Positions 20,889 through 32,120 of a stretch of 64,000 nucleotides of DNA are shown here, one piece after another. Both the position numbers and the translations under genes were made by a program. The notes beneath the pieces are model-generated. The model was not told where the DNA came from. It searched no databases and saw only the letters and a list, made by a program, of their open reading frames with translations. Origin of the DNA: Nemertoderma westbladi (Eukaryota; Xenacoelomorpha; Nemertodermatida; Nemertodermatidae); NCBI GenBank assembly GCA_032718475.1, contig JAUCBJ010009049.1:1-64000 (forward strand). The letters run 5' to 3'. Each line of letters opens with the position of its first letter. The first letter of the stretch is position 1.

Positions 20889-22584
20889 TAACGTCAAGAG
20901 TGGGTGTGTGACTATATTATTTCATCTATTTTATTATTTTATATTTATATACCGGTATGTATTATTATGTAAATTTATTATAATCGTTTTTCTTTAATTT
21001 TATTTAGTAGAATGTTATTTTAGCGATTGTTTAGTAGATTTGTGCAATATATATTAGTGTTTATTACTTAATTACTTATATATTATATATTTAGTGCGAC
21101 GGCAAGAAATAATTATTTTTCTCTTTCCTTACTGTCCGTATTATATTATAAATGCAAGACTACAGTAAGATGAAATGTCCGTACTTATTAAAGAGACAGA
21201 GAGTGAGAGTAAATAACTCAGGTAATACGCTAATTGGTGCTATTATAACTAATTTTTTAGTGAACTCTGTTCTGAGTGATCGGTGGCACAAGGTGCTTGA
21301 TCCAAGTTAAACGTAATTATTGTATTCGGAATACATTGTTAATTTTCCTTTATTTTCGTATTTGGTGTAATTCTACTTTAATGTGCTGTGCTGTATTTCT
21401 CAAATTTAGTTTAGTTAGTTATACCTTGTATGTACAATGGATCATTTGTGTCCGAGATTATAAATTAAATAAATTAAAGTACAATAAAGCTCCTACTATA
21501 TTTAAGTATTATTGGTAGGCAGAGTATTAGGAATGCAAAGTTCAGATCCTCGTGTCTCGGCTAAACCAAGCTCTGGGTAGACCTTGGAAACGACTTCCCT
21601 CTTCACACTGACATTGCTTCGTGCGATATTGCTCTCATACCGTATATTAAATAATACATATAGTAGCGTGATGTCCCTTTAATAGTAGCGTAAAACGCAA
21701 AATAAACCTGTTAAACCTTTTGACCATCTGTAATTCTAGTCGATTAAGATATCGCGGTACCCACCGCTATACTTGAAAGACAATAATTTAGAGTCAGTGG
21801 TTAACGTCCCCAGACAAGTTCTGGAATAAAATTGTGTCTATTCCAACATCAAATAATAAAATTTACGGGAATAAATTTAAATTCATCTCTTTTAATGAAT
21901 TTGATAAATTGTCATTTTATACAATTTATAACATCCCCAAAATTCCATTAATTAATAGATCATGGGAGCAGAGATTCACCCTATTAAGTGTATTAGAGTG
22001 TGAGAATCTCCAATATTGACTATATTATAGTCAATAGCCGATAAAATTCATAAAATCATGTATAAAGAGGATATTGACAATTAAAGAATTACTATTAAAT
22101 AGCAGCCCAGATCTGTATGCATGAGAATTACCCTAATTCTACTGCTAGATTTCCATAATGTCACCATAGCAACAACCACGCTAGAATTAGAAGTGAGTTA
22201 AAAGAACAATAGAAAGTTTGCCCCATTGAATAGCACAGGGAATAAATAGCACACTGTTAGTATCCAAGGATACATAATAATAACGTGGCATTCTGGAAGG
22301 CACTGACTAACGGACAAATGGCCCGTTTGTGTACAATTGGTGACAGTTGTGTGGAATTTGTGCGTTTATAGGCGAATGTTACTACTCAAGTGTGTTTACA
22401 GTAGCGAGTCGCAATTGCGAAAGTAACCCTAACTCTACCGTAAGAACCTGAAGTGAATCTAAGCCTTTGGGATGGACAGTGGAGTGACTTGTGCCGGTTA
22501 TCGTTGTCGTTGTGTAGCTACACGTTGGCGAAAACACAGCGACGACGGTACATCGGCGCTGAGGATCTTGCACTGTCCGGGGGC
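20889..22584 (+). other. Inter-ORF region, pol to ORF3 (element C1)
   Basis: No gene is supported. It is colinear with 57055-58640 and ends with GGACAGTGGAGTGACTTGTG and CACTGTCCGGGGGCA. C1 has one copy of the GTCCCCAGAC...TTCTGGAATAAA unit where C2 has two, and carries an extra segment at 21194-21479. ATACCGGTAT occurs once more, at 20949. Confidence 0.7.
21194..21479 (+). mobile_element. 286-bp insertion flanked by TTAAAG (C1 only)
   Basis: Sequence present in C1 and absent at the same point in C2 (CTTATTAAAGTACAATAAAG, ~57350). TTAAAG occurs just before the insert (21188-21193) and at its end (21474-21479), which would fit a 6-bp target duplication. It contains no recognised coding and no clear terminal inverted repeats. 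A deletion in C2 between short repeats is the alternative. Confidence 0.45.
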
Positions 22585-23848
22585 AGAGAGGGGTATTCCA
22601 CATCCTTCTTTCTTTTGCGGAGGATGTAGCAGACTTATCGGTTGCGACGGACTCCCGTCGCCCCTCTGTCCTACCAACTTTCCCCCGCCTCCCGGAACTT
22701 TCTTCAACCGACGAGACCGAATCCTCGGAGTTAACCTCAGATTCGCCCTCCTGCGGTCTCCTCCAACCCACTAATTTTACACCATGGGCATCGACTAAGT
22801 ATGGCCCTATGTACAATCTTACACCCCTACACTCCCTTAAATCTGACAGTCCGTTGGCAACCCCCCTCGCTCTCTCCTCGGCTAGTTCTCTCTGCCCAGA
22901 ACACACTAGGTGATCAAAGTATCTGTTTGACTCACCTAGTCCTTTTGTCATCTTTACCTCGTCTATCCTCGCCTCCTCCTTAGCCTCCTTTAGTAGTTCC
23001 TGGGTCGCATTGTAGGCCTGTCGAAGTCGATCGGAAACCCCGACGTCCACGTCGCCAACCTCTCCTCCATCTCTCCGGGTCCGACGTCGTACCGGCGGCC
23101 TCACCATCGCCGTTCCGGTGGGCCGTCCGTTGCCCTCGGCCTGTGGCGGGCCGGCGACATCGGTACGTCAACCGTCGTGTGTCGACTCGTCTTTCTCCTC
23201 TCCTCTCGACTCGATCTCTCTTTGTAGACGGCTCCCCTCATCTTGGATCGCCGGATCCTTCGTCGACGGATCCGGCGTCGTGGGTTGATGCCGTCTCGCC
23301 GTGGCCTCGCGGATCGTTAGATCGTCGTCCGGGGTCTGCGGCGATGTCGTCTTTCCTTCTCTACTCATCTTCGTCTTTGGTGGCTGGCAGCCACAGTCTG
23401 TCAGGGCAGTTGGTTGGATCTAGTTCTATCACTGTGACGGGATCTACGGATCCCGGTTTATCCGTTTGGGTTTTCTATCTACGTGTCCCCGCCGTGTATA
23501 TGAAAAGGTTCGTTAAGAGTTCTGATGTTCGGTAATATGTATAAAGGTATAATATAGTTGATATAGCACAGTTGAATGGATGACACGGTTACCGGTAGAT
23601 AAGTATTACATGTGATGGCGGTAGCGGACGGTGATAGAAGTCACCGTTCCACCCTACTGAACTGACTGAGTAGACTGAATGAATGCTGCATCGACCGGTA
23701 ATATATATATTGCACGGGTTTGGCCGTTGTTACTGTACCCAGTCAATGCTGTCCCCCCATTGGCTAATATCCCTGTTGGCGCCCTTTGGAGTGTTTCCGT
23801 TCACCCCAGCTATTCTCTCTCTGTCAGGGGAGTAACCCCTGACCCTTA
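22585..23848 (-). pseudogene. Foreign minus-strand retroelement-like fragment replacing the ORF3 start
   Basis: C1 and C2 match up to about 22584 and again from 23850. Between them C1 has GC-rich sequence where C2 has the first ~390 codons of ORF3. On the minus strand, frames begin at 23368 (MSREGKTTSPQTPDDDLTIR) and 23107 (MVRPPVRRRTRRDGG, then GVSDRLRQAYNATQELLKEA, a helical charged region, and later an S/E-rich stretch). This looks like the leader and the start of a gag of an unidentified retroelement, broken by frameshifts. The family is not recognised. Confidence 0.5.
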
Positions 23849-23849
23849 T

Positions 23850-25486
23850 TGTTTAGAGAAACGTAAATTACAGCAACAAGTCCAATCGGTGAAGGAGTTG
23901 GCCTTGCCACAGTTCAATCAAGAAATCCAAAACCTCGAGGAAGACATCGAGCTTGGACGCACGTATTCTCTACAAGAGTTTTTAGATGAACGCCTACAGC
24001 GACAAGTTGAGGAAAACCAACTCGAGGAGAAACACACTGAAATGGATGAGAGAGAAGAAGCCTCTTTAGCACAACCCCAATCGTGACGATACAACCCCAA
24101 CCGGTTGATATCAACATAAGATCACGAAATCTTATCGCTGACGCTCCTATGTTACAGCGTCCGCCAATCGAGGCCGCTCGTGTTGACGGTATACTCGTTG
24201 AACCTCCGGACAATCGAGCGGATCTTATCCGTCATATGGTGCACGATGTCAACATACGCGCTAGACCTTTACCGAACTCGTTTTATGGGATTAAAGACCA
24301 CACTTATTACGTCAATCTGACTCAATATTATATGGTAAAACCTGAAGACCCGACACATAATCTAAGGTTTCTACCGCTAATAAATCCTCTCGACCTTGTC
24401 GAACTCAAACAATTGCAGAAACATCTGGATCAGTTAGTGAAAGTAAACTCTTTCAGAAAACCATACAACGTTTCTAGAATCGAGAAGGATACAACACCTC
24501 CGTATAATCTCGATGGATTTATTAAAACTCGATTAGTCCATTGGAATCTCGACGTATTATTCGAAGAAGAGAGAATACAAAGATATGGAAATGTGGAGAC
24601 GTATACCACTCAGTACCTGAAGTATAGTGATCTCCCTGACGCTAGCCAATGCGCCACTTTGTGGCATCCAGTAGGGATGACCCTAGAGAACGCCACCAAA
24701 GAGTGGAACAAAACTCTTAATGTCATTGAAATGTATGGAGTTGTCACCTATGATAACGAAGGTAGCGTTCCGGTCGGAGAATTAGGAACTACGCGCATGA
24801 TACATATACGAGGATTAGCTGGTTCTACCCACGTGTTTACTCGAGCGTGTTCCGACGTGATTGATTATTCTTTTGAGACTCTCACCGAAATACAAAAGAA
24901 TCTCCGACATGGACAATTCGAACTCGCGCAGCGTTATGTCATTGACACCGAGCGCAAACCGGCCATGGGTATCGATGGATCGATGTTACCCCAGCCCGTG
25001 CTCGAGATGTTGTTCAACGAAAGAATCCTTAAAATCGGCTCAGCTGTTTATGGAGATCTCCAAAACGACTTTCGGAATATGGAAAATATCCCATATCCTT
25101 TCGTGGATACTCAGCTGATTGCTCCCTGGGCAGAAGGCCGAGGTTTCTTCCGCACCATGTATGCCAATACGTCCAGCAGCATCACTAAAGTACAACGAAC
25201 TTCCATCGGACATCTTGCCTTTCAGGAATACGGATGGAATTTCAAAGTCAGAAATCCTATCAACTATCAACAAGTATATGGAGACCATTATTCTCGATTA
25301 TACTTTGACGGACCATTGACCGCACCTGGTGTCGTGTATAGCTTCATGAGTGTTCCACTTCGTCCCTCCCTGGCTATATACACGATCTTTGAAAACACCG
25401 CACTTGCCGGTTGGCTAGCCGATGTGTGCAGTCGTACTATACGCGCCCATCCATTAATACTTGAAACCAAACTCGCTAAGCTAGAT
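23850..25486 (+). pseudogene. ORF3, middle part with exonuclease-like domain (element C1)
   Basis: Homologous to C2 from codon ~390. A coiled-coil-like stretch (KRKLQQQVQSVKELALPQFN) runs to 24086. After an ~85-bp deletion and frame change, a long frame from 24083 carries MLQRPPIEAARVDG, YGIKDHTYYVNLTQYYMVKP, then VVTYDNEGSV (motif I), ERILKIGSAVYGDLQNDF (motif II), FVDTQLIAPWA and AIYTIFENTAL (motif III position), and is cut by the N gap after KLAKLD. In this part C1 is intact where C2 has stops (C2 60599, 60773). The role is unknown; see the ORF3 entries for B and C2. Confidence 0.82.
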
Positions 25487-25586
25487 NNNNNNNNNNNNNN
25501 NNNNNNNNNNNNNNNNNNNNNNNNNNNNNNNNNNNNNNNNNNNNNNNNNNNNNNNNNNNNNNNNNNNNNNNNNNNNNNNNNNNNNN
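25487..25586. other. Assembly gap, 100 N
   Basis: Exactly 100 Ns, the usual placeholder for a gap of unknown length. It lies inside ORF3 of C1; the other side is an unrelated LINE, so the rest of ORF3 and the 3' LTR of C1 may be hidden here. Confidence 0.99.
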
Positions 25587-27470
25587 ATTGAAAATTCTAT
25601 CTAGTAAAAATAAAAAAGCATTATTTAAATACGCTAAGAGCCGTACAACAAATCGTAGCTCTATAGCCCCCTTAAAGAAAAAGGATGGTTCCCTAGCAAC
25701 CACTGACAAAGAAAAATGTGATTCAATACTCATCTGTCGGTAATGTAGATAATGGTGAATTTCTTGTATTTAACCAGCAAACTGACGAAACTTTTGACAT
25801 TCATTGCATTTCTGAATCTAAAGTTATTGATATCCTTGCTAAATTACAGTATAAATTTGGAGATACGCCAGACGACATTCCTGTTGCTACCTTAAAAATA
25901 TTTAGATTTGAATTATGTTATCCATTGTGCATATTATTTAATGAATCACTCTTAACTGGTGCATTACCGAAGTGTTGGAAACAGGCCGATATTACATCTG
26001 TCTACAAAAAAGGCGATGCGTCCATTGGTGCTAATTATCGCCCTATTTCCATCACTTCTTCAGTCTGTCGTGTTCTAGTACAAATCATAGTTCATGAAAT
26101 GTCGGGTTTTTTAAAAAGGAACAATTTAATAACAGATGAACAATACGGATTTATTAAGGGCCGTAGCACTACCACTCAACTTTTAGACTGCACCTATAAT
26201 TGGGCAACTGCCCTTAATGCAAAATGTTTTACTGATGTAGTATACACAGACTATGCCAAGGCATTTGACTCTGTTGTGCCTAGTAAATTGTTACTTAAAC
26301 TTAAATGTTATGGAATTACAGGTAATTTGCATCGCTGGTTTGCCAGCTATTTAACTGATCGTGTTCAGCGAGTGAAAATAGGTGAAAGCTTTTCTAATTT
26401 TCACAAAGTTATATCGGGTGTAGCACAGGGTTCGTGTGTCGGTCCCCTATTATTTATTATTTTCATTAATGATATGCCTACGCACCTTTCCGGTATTAAT
26501 TCCAGGCTCTTTGCTGACGATACCAAGATATTTTGTGCTTTTCGTAATATTGATAACCGTATATTACTGCAGAAAAATCTTGATATTTTTTCCAGTTGGT
26601 CTAGTGATTGGCAGTTGAATTTAGAAGAAACAAAATGTAAAAGCCTCACCCTTGGTAATGTAGCTATGCCTTCATCATATAGAATTAATGATACGCAACT
26701 TGCAAATGTTAATTCGTATCGCAATCTTGGAGTGATTGTGTATAAGGATCTTAAATTTACAGAACATGTAATGACTATTACATCCTCTGCTTATCGGTCT
26801 ATAAATAAAATATTTCGATGCTTTTTAACTTCTAACGTTCAGGCATTATTATGTGCATATACAGCGTTTGTTAGACCCATTCTAGAGTACGCTAGCTGTG
26901 TCTGGAACCCATTTTATTCTGGCGCGCCATTTCTCGGCCTTACTGACAAAATTGAAGCGACTCAACGTTATTTCACTCGTAGACTATTCTATGGGTGTAA
27001 GTTGGATTGTGACATGTGTTATGTAGATAGGCTTTCATTTTTAAATTTGCAACCGCTGGAAATACGTAGGATCCATATTGATTTGGTGTACACTTATAAA
27101 ATAATGCATAATCTTTTAGACCTTGATCCTGAAAAATACCGATGATATTGTTACCAGTATTTCTGTGGAGCAATTTAAACTAAAATTATTGAATGCGATC
27201 TCACTAAATACTGCAATTTTAATAGGAATTTGTAACTTGTTTCGTTGTAAATTTTTATTTCCTTTAAATACTTTGTGCAATGCGTTGCATATTTAATATT
27301 AATTGATATTTACTTAAGCTAGAGTATCAGTCGCCTCGTTTACCGTGTTAACCTTTTTACTTTTGTCCTGGTCGGTACATTGTGCCTTTTATTGTGATTT
27401 TTAATGTTGTCTGTGCGCTACTCTAACTGGAGTTATCTCCGAATAATATATCTTATCTTATCTTATCTTA
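25587..27470 (+). pseudogene. Non-LTR retrotransposon (CR1/Jockey-like) ORF2, 5'-truncated
   Basis: A first frame (PLKKKDGSLATTDKEKCDS) shifts at ~25735 into a 475-codon RT frame: KQADITSVYKKGD, YRPISITSSVCRVL, GFIKGRSTTTQLLD, YAKAFDSVVPSKLL, SGVAQGSCVGPLLFIIFIND, the catalytic LFADDTKIF, and the late LGVIVYKDLKFTEHV and RPILEYASCVW. At ~27142 an internal deletion joins DPEKYR to a later segment, DDIVTSISVEQFKLKLL. A 3' UTR follows and ends in a (TCTTA)4 tail (27451-27470), typical of CR1/L2-type tails. The endonuclease domain is not present, as it is either in the gap or truncated. Confidence 0.87.
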
Positions 27471-27957
27471 AACCTATTTCTGAAACTCTGATGACTAAAT
27501 ACTTGGGGCTGTAGATTGATTCTGACATGTCTTGGAAAACACAAACTAACTATATAGTATATACACAAAAAAATATCAAAATCCATTGGAATATTTTACA
27601 AGTTACGTTATGTCCTTCCGCGGCAAATATTGCGTATGCTTTATTTTACATTAATCCACCCTTACATCTTTTTTATGCTCTTATAGTTTGGGGTAACACA
27701 TCATTCTTTCATTCACCCACTCAAGGTGTGTGTTAATAAAGTACTAAGAGATATATTTTCCGACTCCCGATCCTCAGCTACTCAACTTTACAAAGAACTA
27801 TGGATTCTACCAATTGAAAAGTTATACATACAGCAAGCCATGCAAGTAGCTACGGTAATGTTTGATATATCCAACAATCCCGGCAATTCAAGTCTCTCTA
27901 ATTTATTTTCAAAGGTCTCTGACATTCACCCATATAATACGAGAGCGACATGACAAC
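27471..27957 (+). pseudogene. Second LINE remnant (RT C-terminal end)
   Basis: Degraded frames read KPISETLMTKYLGL, a stop, IDSDMSWKTQTNYI, then ALIVWGNTSFFHS and, after a frame change, LYKELWILPIEKLYIQQAMQ and HPYNTRAT. The YLG..ID..L.W..H, WGN and YNTR landmarks belong to the C-terminal third of non-LTR RT proteins. It is a different lineage from the preceding LINE and stops at the satellite. Confidence 0.7.
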
Positions 27958-27967
27958 ATCGAAAAAT

Positions 27968-28873
27968 TACTATCTCCCTAATGTCCGTCTCGTTGTTGCT
28001 CATCGCTCTTTACTATCTCCCTAATGTCCGTCTCGTTGTCGCTCATTGTTCTTTACTATCTCCCTAATGTCCGTCTCGTTGTTGCTCATCGCTCTTTACT
28101 ATCTCCCTAATGTCCGTCTCGTTGTTGCTCATCGCTCTTTACTATCTCCCTAATGTCCGTCTCATTGTCGCTCATCGCTCTTAACTATCTCCCTAATGTC
28201 CATCTCATTGTCGCTCATCGCTCTTTACTACCTCCCTAATGTCTGTCTCATTCTTGCTCATCGCTCTTTACTATCTCCCTAATGTCCGTCTCGTTGTCGC
28301 CCATTGCTCTTTACTATCTCCCTAATGTCCGTCTTGTTGTCGCTCATCGCTCTTTACTATCTCCCTAATGTCTGTCTCGTTGTCGCTCATCGATCTTTAC
28401 TATCTCCCTTATGTCCGTCTCGTTGTCGCTCATCGCTCTTTACTACCTCCCTAATGTCCGTCTCGTTGTCGCTCATTGCTCTTTACTATCTCCCTAATGT
28501 CTGTCTCGTTGTCGCTCATCGCTCTTTACTACCTCCCTAATGTCCGTCTCGTTGTCGCTCATCGCTCTTTACTACCTCCCTTATGTCCATCATGTTGACG
28601 CTCGTCGCTCTTTACTATCTCCCTAATGTCCGTCTCGTTGTCGCTCATTGCTCTTTACTATCTCCCTTATGTCCATCTCGTTGTCGCTCATCGCTCTTTA
28701 CTATCTCCCTTATGTCCATCTCATTGTCGCTCATCGCTCTTTACTATCTCCCTAATGTCCGTCTCATTGTCGCTCATCGCTCTTTACTATCTCCCTTATG
28801 TCCGTCTCATTGTTGCTCATCGCTCTTTACTATCTCCCTTATGTCCGTCTCATTGTCGCTCATCGCTCTTTGT
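27968..28873 (+). repeat. 43-bp tandem satellite, about 21 copies
   Basis: TACTATCTCCCTAATGTCCG recurs every 43 bp (27968, 28011, 28054, ...), with variation such as CTT for CTA and CAT for CGT. Because 43 is one more than a multiple of three, the array reads as one repeating 43-residue peptide in any frame without stops, which explains the long open frames here. There is no sign that they are genes. Confidence 0.95.
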
Positions 28874-30784
28874 TGTGTCCCCTACGGTAAGGACTACCCG
28901 ACAGCCTACAAATCTACTAATCAAGCTATAGGATATCTCTAACCGTAGAGTCCAGTAGTATACCGCTTACCAGATCCTAGTAACGATGTATCTTACTATG
29001 AGACTCTAGTAATGAAACGGGCTCGTACAGTATCTGACAACAAATCCCAGTCCAGGATATCTAAACAAACAGACACAATACACAAACTACTACTGGCGAG
29101 GAGCAGAGCCTGGTGTCTATTCTATGTACGCGAGTGGGTCTAATGCCTATGAACTAGACAGAAGGATACCTGTCCTCTAACCGGTATGGCAGATGTACAG
29201 TTACAGTAACAGACCAAACTCACGGGAAAACAATCCCCGCGCAGCGAATCCTAACTATCGCTGACAGTCCTAAATACCGTAACTTGCCGCGGTGTGATTT
29301 ATATGGTTTATATACGAGCTAGGTGGAACACAGCCCTAGCGTAACAATACTGATTACCCTTGTCTGAATCAGCCTAAGAATGGTCGTGCCTAAATGTCGT
29401 GCATAACTGATGCCCTGTACGAAATCAGTCTAAAAGGGTCGTGTCTAACGTACTATACTGCTGGGTAGAAAACAACAGTTTAATAACGAATAATGAAATA
29501 CAGAAAATCCTCCCCTTTTGCCGTAACTAAATATCAGATCCTAATTCTACAAATACAGATAAATTCTGCCTAAATCTAAAGTGCGCTATCTAGTAGGAAC
29601 TCTAAGGGTAAATATGTTTTAGGGCGTGTGTGTGTGGGTGTGTTACAAATAAAACAATTTTGGTGAACGTCGTTTCACTAGGTTTTAGTGATTTCCTGAC
29701 TAAAATAATACCGAGCGCTAGCTACTAAAATAAACTAGTCGCGTTTGTAGAACTTTATACTCACAAAATGACGTCAAAGCTCTTTCCTTCCTATCCACAA
29801 CTCAACTGGGCAACCACGGTGTTAGTAACTACACCCGTGATCGGCACAAATACCAGATTCTGGTTGTAAGATAAGAAATAGGGATTAATTGCTACCGTAA
29901 GTTAGCTGATCTGGTATACAAATTTGATTCTAGAATTTTGTTGCTGCGGTAGTTAGCAGCAAATACCTATCAGTACGTGGCAAGGCGCGGTAGGATATTA
30001 ATAAACCTCCCTAGGCCAAGCGGTGTGCCGGTAGCTGAAATGCTCCTTGCCTGATCAAATAACTAACTCCAGGAGGAAGGGGGGGGGGGGGGTACTAATG
30101 TATGTTCACAAAGCGAACCGGTACCAAACAGTCAGTACTAACAAATCACTAAATTATGGAACGTATGCTGTCCGTACCTAATATGTACTTGCGTACTGAC
30201 GAACGGCAATAGCTCACGTTTGTACCTGTAACGCATATAGGTGTTCCAAGGGTTTGTAGGGCTGACAAGAAAAGGGGGGGGGGGGGTTTCTGCCTGAAAT
30301 ATAATTATTTGATCCTAAATTTTGCGGCGTGCCAGAACGGCATCACGCTCACCCTGATCTATAGGTCTTACGGCGGGCAAGGGCGTCGAACAAAGTCTTA
30401 CCTTCCTCATAAAGCGGGCGCTGCATGGCAAGTCGGAGTATTTCGAAGGGCGAAGGGGGTGTGCGGTCGAACTAATGTGGGCGCTAGCGTGTTGTGGACA
30501 TCCCTTCCCTGCGTTGCTGACGGCCTAACTGTTTAGGCTGAAATCCTCCCGATGTTTGGCTGTCCCGAAGTCGGACCAAAAGAAAACATGTTCAGGAGTT
30601 TGCAGTATATTTACAGTTTAGATTCGAGCAAAGATTATCTAACAGAGTTTCAACAAGAAACCAAAAAGTAATAAAACTAAAAGAGTAACGTTAGGGATAA
30701 AGTATCCAGTCAAGAATGATAGGTGATAACCGAAGGCAAACCAGCCCTTATATACTAAATATCGCACATGGAAACCAAACAGAA
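28874..30784. other. Unrecognised sequence with two poly-G runs
   Basis: No gene, LTR match or repeat family is recognised. It has a GT-rich stretch (GTGTGTGTGTGGGTGTG, ~29629) and G runs of about 12-14 at ~30080 and ~30275. The open frame at 30309-30536 has no recognisable motif. If element B still has a 3' LTR it should lie in 28874-31640, but I could not match this region to 44821-45410. Confidence 0.5.
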
Positions 30785-30975
30785 TTTTTCACAGCTTCAC
30801 AATTGAGCAATGAGACGCTCTGTGCCCTATGATTGGCCCAGCTCATCGTTCAATGTTAACCGGCCCTTACACTAATCTGGGACACGGAATCCTAGCAGAA
30901 ATTTTCATAGCCTCACATTTGAGCAATAAGATAATTTATGGCCTATGATTGGCCTGGCTCATCTTTTGATACGTT
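30785..30975 (-). repeat. Two diverged ~70-bp direct repeats
   Basis: On the minus strand, GATGAGC(C/T)(A/G)GGCCAATCATAG...CTCATTGCTCAA.TGTGA.GCT.TGAAAAATT occurs twice, at about 30905-30975 and 30785-30850. They probably form the body of the SINE-like unit whose tRNA-like head lies at ~31036-31122. Confidence 0.55.
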
Positions 30976-31035
30976 GTACGCATCTCATTGGTCCACCAAT
31001 TTGCTCCAAATGAAAATAAATGGCCCCAAAATACA

Positions 31036-31122
31036 AATTTCCCGACCGGGAATCGAACACGTAACCTATCTGTAATGCAACCAACGCCTTAACCATCTGA
31101 CCACTACGCCACGAGAGTAACT
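31036..31122 (-). mobile_element. tRNA-like head of a second SINE family
   Basis: On the minus strand: CTCTCGTGGCGTAGTGGTC (A box TGGCGTAGTGG), GATGGTTAAGGCGTTGG, and GTGTTCGATTCCCGGTCGGG (B box GTTCGATTCC). It resembles a Ser/Leu-type tRNA with an insertion near the D arm. The surrounding 30780-31122 would be the rest of the SINE. A genuine tRNA gene is less likely, because no clean acceptor stem or anticodon arm is seen. Confidence 0.65.
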
Positions 31123-31640
31123 AGGGGCTTTATGTGTACAATATGAATAGGCAATATTACATTACTGTAACTTAATCAAAATGCGTCGGATTTTCGAAAG
31201 TTTTTACGTTAAAGTTAAACTACAAATGCTATCTTATAGTGAAATAATTCATCACCGCTCCATGAAAACAGTAAGTAGGACTGTTTTCACCAATCGAAAT
31301 ACGAACTTATTTACAAATATTTCTAAATCTACTGGTAGGGCCTAAAATATAAAATAATCACTATCTAATTATTGCATACTTAATATTGCAGGTATGGCGT
31401 AAATACAATCCATCGTACATACAAAATACAAATTTTACTAATTAACTTTAGTACATAAAATGCTTTCGGTTATCAAGGTAAACAAATGAAACAAATTAGA
31501 TCAAACAAATTAGAACAAACAAACAAATAATTTCAATCTCTTGCAGTAAATCTTTATATTGTAAATATACATAATAAACTTCCACCAAATTAAATCAGTT
31601 CAAATATAAAATAAACATAATGCGCTAATAATTTCCAAAT
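31123..31640. other. AT-rich sequence, nothing recognised
   Basis: AT-rich, with an AACAAACAAATTAGA-type simple repeat around 31480-31530. It may contain the 3' end of element B, but no LTR, tail or gene could be shown. Confidence 0.5.
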
Positions 31641-31721
31641 AAGTATTAAAGTGTCCTCCTGACGAGCTGAAAAGTTCGTCCTGCTGGTCTGGATGTCTTC
31701 TCCTGAGCACTAATTGCTAAC

Positions 31722-31877
31722 GGTAGGCTCGCAAGCCTTCCTTCTCTATCTTGCTCCTCCAAACCAACGTCCAAAACATAATGTCCAATATAAATATCCA
31801 AATATAATATCCAAATATAATATCCAAATGAAACATCCGAATATAAATATCCAAATTGGTAGGCTCGCAAGCCTTCC
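31722..31877 (-). repeat. Two palindromic 20-mers in the ORF3 tail (element B)
   Basis: Exact copies at 31722-31741 and 31858-31877, at either end of the ATATCCAAAT-type AT-rich repeat. On the minus strand the second reads GRLASLP in the ORF3-tail frame. Confidence 0.92.
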
Positions 31878-32120
31878 TTCTTCTCTCTTCCTATTCCTTT
31901 GCTGAGTGGGTCGTCCACGTCCTCTAGTGCGACTGGATGGTGGTCGAGGTCGAACTGGGCTTGGACTTCGGCGTCGAGTTGTCGGTGGTTCCAAAATGCT
32001 AGGAAATGGGACGACGGGAGTTTCGCACATCCATCGTACGCTCAATCCTCTAAATCCTCGTCCGATTCCAATCGTCAATTTAACATCGGACGAGTCTCTA
32101 CAACGCTGGGAGGAAGTCAA
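31746..32120 (-). pseudogene. ORF3 C-terminal tail (element B), basic then hydrophobic
   Basis: After a frame break at ~32117 this frame reads a P/R-rich basic stretch (RRRSPSPVRPRPPSSRTRGR), then EEGRLASLP and a ~30-residue hydrophobic run that includes FIFGCFIWILYLDIIFGYLY. The hydrophobic part comes from an AT-rich ATATCCAAAT-type simple repeat (31770-31857). The C2 homologue also ends in a basic tail (RPKEKRTLASLKKL, KRRPRKKD) but without a hydrophobic run. Whether this tail is really translated with ORF3 depends on the frame break. Confidence 0.45.

Larger units (their letters stand above)
10910..25486 (+). mobile_element. Element C1: old giant BEL/Pao copy, 3' end lost in gap
   Basis: Colinear with element C2 (45411-62100): LTR start, ~2.4-kb leader, gag, protease, RT-RNase H-integrase, inter-ORF region and ORF3. 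Relative to C2 it has lost gag segments, the CCHC region and about 730 bp of integrase. It has gained foreign segments at ~17340-17690 and ~22585-23848. The 100-N gap removes the rest of ORF3 and the 3' LTR. It is much more decayed than C2. Confidence 0.88.

Noticed and set aside
28304-28942. Hydrophobic 'proteins' in the 43-bp satellite
   Set aside because: All three frames are open for arithmetic reasons and the peptides repeat every 43 residues.
30309-30536. 75-codon open frame in unrecognised sequence
   Set aside because: No motif, no repeat or gene context, and the length is within chance expectation for a GC-richer patch.
31036-31122. Functional tRNA gene
   Set aside because: A and B boxes are good, but no clean acceptor stem or anticodon loop, and the flanks look like a SINE body.
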